Below, piece after piece: positions 15,387-23,545 of a stretch of 64,000 bases of DNA. The number at the start of each line of letters is the position of its first letter. Within the stretch, counting starts at the first letter, position 1. The position numbers and the translations under genes were made by a program. Source of the DNA: an uncultured Prevotellaceae bacterium. GTDB taxonomy: Bacteria; Bacteroidota; Bacteroidia; Bacteroidales; Bacteroidaceae. The stretch lies in NCBI GenBank assembly GCA_946185485.1, contig CAMHJQ010000015.1, positions 1 to 64,000 on the forward strand, in the 5' to 3' direction. The notes below the pieces were generated by a model. The model was not told where the DNA came from and did not search any database. It saw only the letters and a program-made list of their open reading frames with translations.

Positions 15387-16619
15387 ATGGTATTGAACTA
15401 TATTTGGATTGCATTTTTCCTGGTGGCATTTGTCATTGCTGCCATCAAACCGGTATTCTTTGGCGACTTCGACGTGTTCCCAGCCATGATGGACTCTACG
15501 TTCGACTCGTCAAAGACCGCCTTTGAAATTTCATTAGGTCTGACGGGCGTGCTGTCGCTATGGCTCGGCGTCATGAAGGTCGGCGAGAAAGGCGGCGTCG
15601 TCAACGTGCTGGCAAGACTGCTGAGCCCGCTGTTCACGAAGCTGTTTCCTGACATTCCGAAGGGACATCCTGTGACGGGTAGTATCTTCATGAATATTGC
15701 CGCCAACATGTTAGGACTGGACAATGCTGCCACACCGTTAGGTCTGAAGGCGATGGAACAGATGCAGGAGCTAAACACGAAGAAAGACACGGCATCGAAC
15801 CCGATGATTATGTTCCTGGTGCTGAACACCAGCGGTCTGACACTCATCCCTGTCAGCATCATGGTGTACCGTGCCCAGATGCATGCAGCACAGCCTACGG
15901 ACATCTTCATACCCATCCTGCTGGCAACATTCTTCTCAACACTGGCGGGCATCATCGTCACCTCGCTATACCAGCGCATCAATCTGCTCAACCGCACCAT
16001 CCTGCTCACCTTGGGCGGTGCATGCGCTGTCGTGGCAGGCATTATCTGGGGATTCTCACAGATGTCGCCTGACACCATGAACCGCGCCAGCACCACCATA
16101 GCCAACATCCTGCTGATGACCATCATCTGCTGCTTCATCTTGGCTGGTGTACGGAAGAAGGTCAACGTCTACGATGCCTTCATCGAGGGTGCCAAAGACG
16201 GTTTTACGACTGCCGTGCGCATCATCCCCTACTTGGTAGCCATCCTCGTAGGCATCGGTGTCTTCCGCGCATCGGGAGCCATGGACATGCTTATCGGCGG
16301 CATGCGCTGGTGTGTAGAGGCAACGGGCGTCAACGCTCAATGGGTGGACGCCATGCCTACGGCTCTGATGAAGCCGCTGAGCGGCAGCGGAGCCCGCGGC
16401 ATGATGGTTGATGCCATGACCACATACGGCGCCGACTCGTTTGTAGGCCGCCTGTCGTGTGTCTTCCAAGGGTCTACAGACACTACCTTTTATATATTAG
16501 CCGTCTACTTCGGCTCAGTAGGCATCAAAAATACACGCCATGCCGTCGGCTGCGGCCTCTTAGCCGATTTGGCAGGTGTCATTGCAGCCATCGCCATCTG
16601 CTATATGTTCTTTGGGTAG
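15387..16619 (+). CDS. SpmA-SpmB-like fused nucleoside-recognition (Gate) membrane protein
   Basis: The protein starts MVLNYIW and has about ten hydrophobic segments. The first half resembles SpmA (nucleoside recognition/Gate domain; DNAATPLGLKAMEQMQ) and the second half SpmB (YLVAILVGIGVFRASGAMD, GSTDTTFYILAVYFGSVG). In spore formers these are two proteins of spore cortex maturation; in non-sporulating Bacteroidetes the fused form is common and its transported substrate is not known to me. It heads an apparent operon with the flippase and the DPP7 gene. The 5' leader is only a few bases if the promoter call is right. Confidence 0.85.
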   Translation: MVLNYIWIAFFLVAFVIAAIKPVFFGDFDVFPAMMDSTFDSSKTAFEISLGLTGVLSLWLGVMKVGEKGGVVNVLARLLSPLFTKLFPDIPKGHPVTGSIFMNIAANMLGLDNAATPLGLKAMEQMQELNTKKDTASNPMIMFLVLNTSGLTLIPVSIMVYRAQMHAAQPTDIFIPILLATFFSTLAGIIVTSLYQRINLLNRTILLTLGGACAVVAGIIWGFSQMSPDTMNRASTTIANILLMTIICCFILAGVRKKVNVYDAFIEGAKDGFTTAVRIIPYLVAILVGIGVFRASGAMDMLIGGMRWCVEATGVNAQWVDAMPTALMKPLSGSGARGMMVDAMTTYGADSFVGRLSCVFQGSTDTTFYILAVYFGSVGIKNTRHAVGCGLLADLAGVIAAIAICYMFFG

Positions 16620-16620
16620 G

Positions 16621-16672
16621 AGAAAGTAGGTAAAGTGAAGTTTAGTAGGTTTAAGTGGGACTTAAGTAGGTT
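16621..16672. repeat. AGTAGGT/AAGT word spacer
   Basis: The 53-bp gap is built of repeated AAGTAGGT, AAGTGAAG and TTTAAGTGG words up to the flippase start codon. It is one of many spacers here that are made of a locus-specific word. Confidence 0.6.
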
Positions 16673-18145
16673 ATGGGAAAGCTAACGACAATTTTCAAGG
16701 ATACTGCCATCTACGGCTTGTCGAGCATCATCGGCAGGTTTCTGAACTATCTGTTGGTGCCGCTTTACACGGCGCAATTCTCTGCTGCCAGCGGCGGCTA
16801 CGGTATCATTACCAACATCTATGCCTACGTGGCACTGGTGATGGTGCTGCTGACTTTCGGCATGGAGACCACCTATTTCCGTTTTACCAACAAGACACAT
16901 ACCGACTCGCAGACCGTCTATGGCACCACGCTCATCACCGTAGGCTTTGTAGCACTGATGTTCACGGTGCTGGTGCTGGTGTTCCTGTCGCCTATCAGCA
17001 GCCTGATGGGCTATGGCGACCATCCCGAGTATGTGGGGGTGATGGCGGTAACGGTGGCCATTGATGCCTTCCTCTGCATTCCTTTCGCCCATCTGCGCCA
17101 ACAGCGGAAGGCCGTCAAGTTTGCTGCCCTGAAACTGTTGAACATCGTGGTAACCATCCTGCTGAACCTCACTTATTTCTATTGGATGGACGGCAAGGAT
17201 GTGGGTTACGTGTTCTATATCAACCTGGCTTGTACGGTGATGCTTGCCGTTTGCCTGGTTACGGAGTACACCGGTTTCCGCTGGCTACTCGACAAGCAAT
17301 TGCTGCGCACCATGCTCAGCTACTCGTGGCCCATTCTGGTGTTAGGCATTGCCGGCATCCTGAACCAGACAGCCGACAAGATGCTGTTCCCCTACATCTA
17401 CGAGGGCAGCGACATGCGCCAACAATTAGGCATCTATGGTGCCTGCTCGAAGATTGCCATGATTATGGCGATGATTACGCAGGCATTCCGCTTCGCTTAC
17501 GAGCCTATCGTCTTTGCAGGAGTCAAGGACAAAGACCAGCGTGAGATGTACACGAAGGCGATGAAGTATTTCATTATCTTCACCCTACTGGCTTTCCTGA
17601 TAGTGGTGGGTTACATAGACCTTCTGAAATACATTGTCCGCAATCCCGACTATTGGGTGGGACTGAAGGTCGTTCCCATTGTGATGGCTGCAGAAATCAT
17701 GATGGGCGTCTACTTCAACCTGTCGTTTTGGTATAAGATTATCGACAAGACCATCTGGGGAGCCATCTTCTCAGGCATTGGCTGTGCAGTGCTGCTGGCC
17801 GTCAACATCATCTTCGTGCCCAAGTACGGCTATATGGCTTGTGCATGGGGAGGATTTGCCGGATACGGAGTGGCCATGCTCACCAGCTATTTCGTGGGAC
17901 AGAAGTATTATCCGCTCAACTATCCGCTGAAGGAGATATCCTTTTATGTGGTGCTGGCCTTTATCCTGTACGGTTTGATGCGAGCTGCCAGCGACTGGCC
18001 GGTGATAGCCTCTTTAGCTTTCAACACCCTCCTCATCGCAGGCTTTACGGCAGTGATCATCTGGCGCGACCTGCCCCTTGCAAGCCTACCCATCGTGGGC
18101 AAATACTTTAGAAAACCGAATTACAAAATCAAACAAACATTATGA
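16673..18145 (+). CDS. Oligosaccharide/lipid flippase (MOP superfamily, Wzx/MurJ-like)
   Basis: Polytopic protein of 490 aa with 12-14 hydrophobic segments and the N-terminal pattern of polysaccharide exporters (DTAIYGLSSIIGRFLNYLLVPLYT). Mid-protein NQTADKMLFPY and ACSKIAMIMAMITQAFRFAYEP are typical of this family. It likely flips an undecaprenyl-linked glycan across the inner membrane. The absence of glycosyltransferases next to it leaves the substrate open. Its TGA stop overlaps the ATG of the DPP7 gene (ATGA), so the two are probably translated together. Confidence 0.85.
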   Translation: MGKLTTIFKDTAIYGLSSIIGRFLNYLLVPLYTAQFSAASGGYGIITNIYAYVALVMVLLTFGMETTYFRFTNKTHTDSQTVYGTTLITVGFVALMFTVLVLVFLSPISSLMGYGDHPEYVGVMAVTVAIDAFLCIPFAHLRQQRKAVKFAALKLLNIVVTILLNLTYFYWMDGKDVGYVFYINLACTVMLAVCLVTEYTGFRWLLDKQLLRTMLSYSWPILVLGIAGILNQTADKMLFPYIYEGSDMRQQLGIYGACSKIAMIMAMITQAFRFAYEPIVFAGVKDKDQREMYTKAMKYFIIFTLLAFLIVVGYIDLLKYIVRNPDYWVGLKVVPIVMAAEIMMGVYFNLSFWYKIIDKTIWGAIFSGIGCAVLLAVNIIFVPKYGYMACAWGGFAGYGVAMLTSYFVGQKYYPLNYPLKEISFYVVLAFILYGLMRAASDWPVIASLAFNTLLIAGFTAVIIWRDLPLASLPIVGKYFRKPNYKIKQTL

Positions 18146-20262
18146 AGAAGATTCTTTTTTCACTATGCTGCTTTTGTGCGCTGGGGGTACATGCCGATGA
18201 GGGTATGTGGACACTCTACAACCTGCCCACAGCCGTCTATGAGCAGATGAAGGCGTATGGCTTCCAACTGCCGATGGAGCAACTCTACCAAAGCGACAAT
18301 GCCGTCAAAAATGCCGTCGTCAACTTTGGCGGCTTCTGCTCGGGCGTGGTGGTCAGCCCCGACGGACTGGTGTTCACCAATCACCATTGCGGCTTTGACG
18401 CTATCCGCAGACATTCTACCGTCGAGCACGACTACATGCTTAATGGTTTCATCGCCAAGAGTTACGAAGAGGAGTTGCCAAACAATGACGATGAACTATT
18501 CGTAAGCTTTATGGTTGAGCAGAAGGATGTCACTGACGAGGTTTTTTCTCAGGTTCAGGCATTACCCTCCGACAAGCGCTCTGCTTTTGTTGACTCGTTG
18601 GAGAATGCCTGGCAGAAGGATATCCGCGAGAAGGACTCCACATTGCGTGTAGAGCTCAAACCGTTCTATGAAGGCAACAAGTACTATCTGACCACCTATC
18701 GCGACTTCGAGGACGTCCGTCTGGTTTTCGCTGTTCCCAAGTCGATGGGTAAGTTTGGTGGCGAGACGGACAACTGGATGTGGCCCCGTCAGACATGCGA
18801 CTACAGCGTGTTCCGCATCTATGCCGACCCCAAGACCAATGGCCCTGCCAAGTATTCGAAGGACAATGTGCCCTATCACCCCCAGTCGTGGGCTCCTGTC
18901 TCCATGGACGGTTACAAGCCGGGCGATTTCTGTATGATTATGGGTTACCCTGGTTCTACCAGCCGCTACCTCTCCAGTTATGGTATTCAGGAACGTCGCG
19001 ATGCAATAAACGCTCCTCGTGCCCAAGTGCGTGGTGTGAAGCAGGAGGTGATGTTGCGTCACATGCGTGCCGACGAGGCAGTACGTATCAAGTACGATTC
19101 GAAATATGCCTCTTCATCGAACTACTGGAAAAACTCGTTGGGCATGAACAAGTGTATTGACTCCATCGGACTCATTCAGCAGAAACGCGACTATGAGGCC
19201 CGCATCCGCCAGTTCCTCGACACCACTACCATAGCAGAGGCTGCTGGGCTCGACTTCCAGAAGATGGCTGAGCTCTACCAGAAGCGGATGGCTGTGACTC
19301 GTGCACGCACTTTATTTATGGAGACCTTCCTGATGCAGGACCAGTTGTCGTTGCGTAGCTTGAGAATACAATGGAACATGCCCGTCAAAGGCCCTGAGAA
19401 CAAACCTAAGAAGCAGTATCACGAGTTCGATGACAACGCAGAAGAATGGGACTTCGATACTGACCGTGAAATGCTGGCAGTTCTGCTCAAGAACTATCGC
19501 GAGCAGATGACGGATAGCGAGTACATCCCTGACTTCTATCAGACCATTGACCAACAGTTCAACGGTGACTGCGAGGCTTATGTCAATGCGCTCTACAACA
19601 AGTCGATACTGATGAAGACGGGTAAGCCCATCTATTTCAATAAGAAAAGCTATCTAAAAGACCTGGGGGTACAATATGGCCTGTCCATCAGTGAACTGCT
19701 AGACAAGATCAGCGACCAGCGTAAAAAACTGAATAGCGAAATTGCAGAGCAAGAACGTCTGTTGTGTGCTGCCGTTCTGCGTATGGAGCAAGAAATGCCG
19801 AATTACTCGGATGCCAACTTCACCATGCGTATGACATACGGTCAGATTGGTGAATACACCCTGGGCGGACGTCCCTCGGGCTATTATACCACAGCTCGTT
19901 CGCTGTGGGAGAAGATGCAGAAGGCTGACGAGAACTTCGAGTACTTTGCCGAGCCCGTCATGCACGAGTTGATGGCTCAGAAAGACTTTGGCTCGTATGC
20001 CGACTCACTGACTGGCACCATGCAGCTCTGCTTCCTTTCGAACACCGATATCACTGGTGGTAATAGCGGCTCGCCCATCTTCAACAGCAAAGGAGAGCTG
20101 CTCGGTCTGGCCTTCGACGGTAACTGGGACTCGCTCAGCAGCGATATCTTCTTCGACCGTCAGCTGGCTCGCACCATCAATGTCGACGTGCGCTACATGC
20201 TGTTCATGATGGACCGCTGGGGACACGCTGACAGGCTGCTGAAGGAAATCAATGCCAAATAA
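18142..20262 (+). CDS. S46-family dipeptidyl peptidase, DPP7 type
   Basis: A signal peptide (MKKILFSLCCFCALGVHA) is followed by a chymotrypsin-fold S46 peptidase with the long helical insertion of the family. The catalytic His lies in TNHHCG (residues 80-84) and the catalytic Ser is S642 in GGNSGSP. After it comes LAFDGNW: in DPP11 an Arg at this position gives Asp/Glu specificity, while DPP7 has Gly, so this enzyme should favour hydrophobic P1 residues. It acts in the periplasm, releasing dipeptides from imported oligopeptides, the main amino-acid route in many Bacteroidales. The 706-aa length matches the family. Confidence 0.9.
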   Translation: MKKILFSLCCFCALGVHADEGMWTLYNLPTAVYEQMKAYGFQLPMEQLYQSDNAVKNAVVNFGGFCSGVVVSPDGLVFTNHHCGFDAIRRHSTVEHDYMLNGFIAKSYEEELPNNDDELFVSFMVEQKDVTDEVFSQVQALPSDKRSAFVDSLENAWQKDIREKDSTLRVELKPFYEGNKYYLTTYRDFEDVRLVFAVPKSMGKFGGETDNWMWPRQTCDYSVFRIYADPKTNGPAKYSKDNVPYHPQSWAPVSMDGYKPGDFCMIMGYPGSTSRYLSSYGIQERRDAINAPRAQVRGVKQEVMLRHMRADEAVRIKYDSKYASSSNYWKNSLGMNKCIDSIGLIQQKRDYEARIRQFLDTTTIAEAAGLDFQKMAELYQKRMAVTRARTLFMETFLMQDQLSLRSLRIQWNMPVKGPENKPKKQYHEFDDNAEEWDFDTDREMLAVLLKNYREQMTDSEYIPDFYQTIDQQFNGDCEAYVNALYNKSILMKTGKPIYFNKKSYLKDLGVQYGLSISELLDKISDQRKKLNSEIAEQERLLCAAVLRMEQEMPNYSDANFTMRMTYGQIGEYTLGGRPSGYYTTARSLWEKMQKADENFEYFAEPVMHELMAQKDFGSYADSLTGTMQLCFLSNTDITGGNSGSPIFNSKGELLGLAFDGNWDSLSSDIFFDRQLARTINVDVRYMLFMMDRWGHADRLLKEINAK

Positions 20263-20283
20263 CGGATTGACGTACGTCAAAAA

Positions 20284-20320
20284 AGTAAGGCGGTTCCACA
20301 GGAAACCGCCTTACTTGCTT
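20284..20320 (+). terminator. Intrinsic terminator after the DPP7 gene
   Basis: GTAAGGCGGTT pairs with AACCGCCTTAC, followed by a T-rich tract (TGCTTTTCTTTT). Confidence 0.85.
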
Positions 20321-20341
20321 TTCTTTTCACCATAAACATAT

Positions 20342-20349
20342 TATCTTTG
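20342..20349 (+). promoter_or_regulatory. -7 element for the small membrane peptide gene
   Basis: TATCTTTG followed by CAGTG lies between two terminators, so it starts a transcript of its own of about 210 nt. Confidence 0.7.
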
Positions 20350-20426
20350 CAGTGTCGTAGTCGAGATGACTATGGTGCTTTTCATTTCATTAGGTTAGTA
20401 GTTATATTTATTTTAAGGTAAAGATT

Positions 20427-20522
20427 ATGTTATTAGATTTTCAAACAACGGTCATGTTGGGGATTGTTGCCGTCGCCATGATACTGAGTGTCATTACGCT
20501 GGTGCATACTGACATCCGTTGA
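20427..20522 (+). CDS. 31-residue single-span membrane peptide (unrecognised)
   Basis: ATG at 20427 opens a 31-codon frame ending TGA at 20520-20522. The peptide has a polar start (MLLDFQTT), one hydrophobic span of about 18 residues (VMLGIVAVAMILSVITLV) and a short charged end (HTDIR). An AAGG stretch lies shortly upstream. It has its own promoter (20342) and terminator (20527), so it is a discrete gene even if the product were an RNA. Small subunits of membrane transporters look like this, but no family was recognised. Confidence 0.55.
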   Translation: MLLDFQTTVMLGIVAVAMILSVITLVHTDIR

Positions 20523-20526
20523 GAAA

Positions 20527-20566
20527 GAGCGCGGAGTGAGCGATTCATACCGCGCTCTTTTTTGTT
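20527..20566 (+). terminator. Intrinsic terminator of the small transcript
   Basis: AGAGCGCGG and CCGCGCTCT form the stem, followed by TTTTTTG. It begins a few bases after the stop of the 31-codon frame. Confidence 0.85.
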
Positions 20567-20648
20567 TATAAAATCTAAAATATGCCTTTTTATCATATAT
20601 TTAACTTAATAAATAACGCAAAAATGCTCAGAATTGCGGAAATGTGAG

Positions 20649-20656
20649 TAAATTTG
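20649..20656 (+). promoter_or_regulatory. -7 element of the envelope operon
   Basis: TAAATTTG followed by CACCC. An ATG-like start at 20654 would sit inside it, so the first gene starts at the ATG at 20684. Confidence 0.75.
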
Positions 20657-20683
20657 CACCCAAAATTGAATTTTTTCAGACGC

Positions 20684-21865
20684 ATGAGACAAATAAAGAT
20701 CATTTGCATGCTGCTGCTGACCCTGATGGTGGCTGCTTCCTGCCTGAACTCCAAAAATGATGACACGTCGTCGCTCTACAGCGATGCCGCCATTACCAAT
20801 TTTACGTTCAGCAAGCTGACGCGCTACCAGCATCAACAGACAGCAGCAGGCAACGATACCATCATCAAGACCACCATCTCAGGAGACTCCTACACCTTCT
20901 GTATCGACCAGATTAACCATCGCATCTATAATTCCGACTCACTGCCGACAGGCACTGACGTCAGCAAGGTGCTGGTGACTCTGTCAACCTATAACGGAGG
21001 CACCGTATGGGTTCAGGATCTGGAAGAACCAGAGTTATTGATACTCTTTGATTCCAGCGACAGTATAGACTTCACACAGCCACGTAAGTTCATCATCTAC
21101 GCCAACAATGGCAAAGGACATACCGACTATGACGTCAGTATCAACGTACACAAGCAGGAAGGTAACATGATGACCTGGCAGTTGACGGATGAAGCCTACA
21201 CAGAGGATGAGAATAGTGCCCAGCTGCCCGAAGGCATCAAGCAACTGCTGGGTGGCTGTTCAACAGAGCAATACGCCCTGTCAACGGACAATAGACTGAT
21301 GGTATCACGCGACGGCGGAACAACATGGCAGGAAGACCTGCTGGACGAAGACCCCGCGTTGTTGCCCGTACAGGACCTGTCACTCACCAGCTATCCGATG
21401 AACTATGCCGACAATACCGATTATGTAGTACTCGTCGGCAACCGCTCCACCGACAGCTATCCTCAGGAGAAGACTGCCGTGGTATGGCGCAAGATAGTTG
21501 ACAAAGGGGCCTATGCCCCTGAGGGACAGTGGACCTATATCATGCCACGCGCCAACAACCCCTATCTGCTGCCACGTTTGAAGGACCTGTCCATCGTCAA
21601 GTATGACGACGGCATCCTGGCCATCGGAGGCGCAGGCATCGGCGGGGCAACAAAGACCCCTTGGTCGCAAATATACAAGAGCCGTGACAACGGTATCACT
21701 TGGAAGTACGACAGCACTTACCAACTCCCTTCGGGCTTCAACAAAGATGCCACCAAGGTCAAGATGAGTACTGACGGCAAAAACCTATGGCTCCACTGCA
21801 GCGGCACGGGTCAGGTATGGCGCGGTATGCTCAACAAACTGGGTTGGGAAAAATATGAGGAGTGA
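20684..21865 (+). CDS. DUF6242-type lipoprotein with BNR-like repeats
   Basis: The start is taken downstream of the promoter. MRQIKIICMLLLTLMVAASC is a lipoprotein signal. The first half resembles the DUF6242 domain of Bacteroidales lipoproteins (AITNFTFSKL near the N-terminus). The second half has sialidase-like BNR/Asp-box turns (SRDGGTTWQE, SRDNGITWKYD), pointing to a beta-propeller. It heads the uppS-bamA operon, and its stop overlaps a possible start of the next gene. A role in envelope assembly is inferred from context only. Confidence 0.75.
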   Translation: MRQIKIICMLLLTLMVAASCLNSKNDDTSSLYSDAAITNFTFSKLTRYQHQQTAAGNDTIIKTTISGDSYTFCIDQINHRIYNSDSLPTGTDVSKVLVTLSTYNGGTVWVQDLEEPELLILFDSSDSIDFTQPRKFIIYANNGKGHTDYDVSINVHKQEGNMMTWQLTDEAYTEDENSAQLPEGIKQLLGGCSTEQYALSTDNRLMVSRDGGTTWQEDLLDEDPALLPVQDLSLTSYPMNYADNTDYVVLVGNRSTDSYPQEKTAVVWRKIVDKGAYAPEGQWTYIMPRANNPYLLPRLKDLSIVKYDDGILAIGGAGIGGATKTPWSQIYKSRDNGITWKYDSTYQLPSGFNKDATKVKMSTDGKNLWLHCSGTGQVWRGMLNKLGWEKYEE

Positions 21866-21908
21866 GCAGCGTAGAGTGAAGAGCTTGGGAGGCACATATC
21901 AGAGAGGG

Positions 21909-22586
21909 ATGATGAGAATTGCGACAATACTCATCGTCTGTCATCTGTCGCTGATGACCTCCTGGGCACAGACAGAGCCAGAATACCGCATGGAGATAGG
22001 TGCTGGCATTGGCGCTGTCACCTATCTGGGCGATTTCAACGGAAACATCTTCCACAAGATGCAGCCCATGGGATCGCTGGTGGCGAAATACCGTATGAAT
22101 CCACGCATGGCACTGGCCATGAATGTAAGCTACGGACAACTAAAAGGTGCATCAAGGAATGCAGAGAGCTATTATCCCGGTCTGGCTGACTATAGTTTCA
22201 AAAGCAGTCTGGCTGACGTGGGACTGAGATACGAATACAACTTCTGGCCCTATGGAACCGGGAAGGAGTATCGCGGGGCACAGCGCCTGACACCTTATAT
22301 ATATATAGGTATAGGTGTGACGGTGGCCAAGCCTAACACGACAGAGGTCGCAATGAACATGCCTTTGGGCGGTGGCGTCAAATACAAAATGGCCGACCGT
22401 GTCAACCTGGCCTTGGAGTGGACCATCCACTTCACAAGCAGTGACGAGCTGGACGGTATCAAGGACCCCTATGGCATCAAGAGCAGTGGAGTCTTCAAGA
22501 ATACCGACTGCTACAGCCATCTACGCCTGTCGCTGACCTACGACCTGTGGGCGAAGTGTAAGGTATGCCATAACGATTACGACTAA
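21909..22586 (+). CDS. DUF6089-type outer-membrane beta-barrel protein
   Basis: Starting at 21909 gives MMRIATILIVCHLSLMTSWAQ, a clean signal peptide preceded by GAGAGGG. A longer frame from ATG 21855 overlaps the previous stop and cannot be excluded. The mature protein alternates polar and hydrophobic residues with GAGIGAVTYLGDFNG near the start and ends in a strand pattern (LRLSLTYDLWAK), consistent with a small barrel. DUF6089 proteins commonly sit directly before uppS and bamA in this order of bacteria, as here. Function unknown; an envelope assembly role is plausible. Confidence 0.75.
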   Translation: MMRIATILIVCHLSLMTSWAQTEPEYRMEIGAGIGAVTYLGDFNGNIFHKMQPMGSLVAKYRMNPRMALAMNVSYGQLKGASRNAESYYPGLADYSFKSSLADVGLRYEYNFWPYGTGKEYRGAQRLTPYIYIGIGVTVAKPNTTEVAMNMPLGGGVKYKMADRVNLALEWTIHFTSSDELDGIKDPYGIKSSGVFKNTDCYSHLRLSLTYDLWAKCKVCHNDYD

Positions 22587-22599
22587 CAATGAATTGTGA

Positions 22600-23394
22600 A
22601 TGATGAATTATGAACTGAAATACATCCCCCAGCATATCGCCATCATCATGGATGGAAATGGACGCTGGGCCAACAAACGGGGCAAGGAGCGCAGCTACGG
22701 CCATCAGGCTGGAGTAGATACCGTACGCCGCATCACGTCGGAGTGTACACGGTTGGGCGTCAAGTATTTAACGCTCTATACATTCTCCACCGAAAACTGG
22801 AACCGGCCAGCTGACGAGATTGCTGCATTAATGGGGCTGGTGCTGACATCGTTGGAAGACGAGATATTCATGAAGAATAATGTACGCTTCCGCGTTATCG
22901 GCGACATCAAGCGCCTGCCCGACGCTGTGCGGCAGAAGCTGCGCGAGACCGAGGAGCATACCGCCAAGAATGATGCCATGACCATGGTGGTGGCCCTGAG
23001 CTATTCGAGCCGTTGGGAAATCACCGAGGCCGTCCGCCAGATTGTCAGTGAAGTACATGACATGGACGAAAAGCCTGGCAACTTCTTCAAGAACCTGAAG
23101 ACAGGCGGCATCCGGGCCGAAGACATTACGGAGGAGTTCATCAGTCAGCACATGCAGACCAATTTCATGCCCGACCCTGACCTGCTCATCCGTACCGGTG
23201 GTGAAGTACGCATCTCCAACTTCCTGCTGTGGCAGATTGCCTATTCGGAACTGTATTTCTGTGACACCTATTGGCCCGACTTCATGGAGGAGGACCTGCA
23301 CAAGGCTATCGAAAGCTACCAGCAACGTCAGCGACGTTTTGGCAAAACAGAAGCACAAGTGGAAAGCGAGACTTCGCCGCTAAATAACAAATAA
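22600..23394 (+). CDS. uppS: Isoprenyl (undecaprenyl) diphosphate synthase
   Basis: Cis-prenyltransferase that builds the C55 carrier lipid for peptidoglycan and O-glycans from FPP and IPP. The catalytic motif MDGNGRWA gives D18; also seen are [18 protein letters not shown] and the C-terminal [19 protein letters not shown] and [12 protein letters not shown] motifs. Length (264 aa) is normal. The first residues MMNYELK are encoded by the ATGAATTATGAA-like words of the short spacer, so the real start could be the second ATG. It lies between DUF6089 and bamA in a conserved order. Confidence 0.95.
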   Translation: MMNYELKYIPQHIAIIMDGNGRWANKRGKERSYGHQAGVDTVRRITSECTRLGVKYLTLYTFSTENWNRPADEIAALMGLVLTSLEDEIFMKNNVRFRVIGDIKRLPDAVRQKLRETEEHTAKNDAMTMVVALSYSSRWEITEAVRQIVSEVHDMDEKPGNFFKNLKTGGIRAEDITEEFISQHMQTNFMPDPDLLIRTGGEVRISNFLLWQIAYSELYFCDTYWPDFMEEDLHKAIESYQQRQRRFGKTEAQVESETSPLNNK

Positions 23395-23545
23395 TAAATA
23401 AGGAATAATAAATAAGATGAAGGTAATAACAAATCGATACAATAGGATACGAATGTCGGGGGGACTCAACGTCCTCACGCATGGGTATGCCTGTTGGTTT
23501 TTATTATTTATTTTTTATTTTTTATTTAGCCCCGTCAGGGCGCAG
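23374..23545. repeat. AATAATAA word array with inverted copy in the bamA signal peptide
   Basis: The uppS end and spacer (23374-23416) read CGCTAAATAACAAATAAT and repeats of it. The signal-peptide codons of the next gene (about 23497-23545) carry the complement, TTATTATTTATTTT, then TTTATTTAGCCCCGTCAGGG and CGCAG. The arrangement matches that before the TonB receptor at 6718. Confidence 0.75.
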
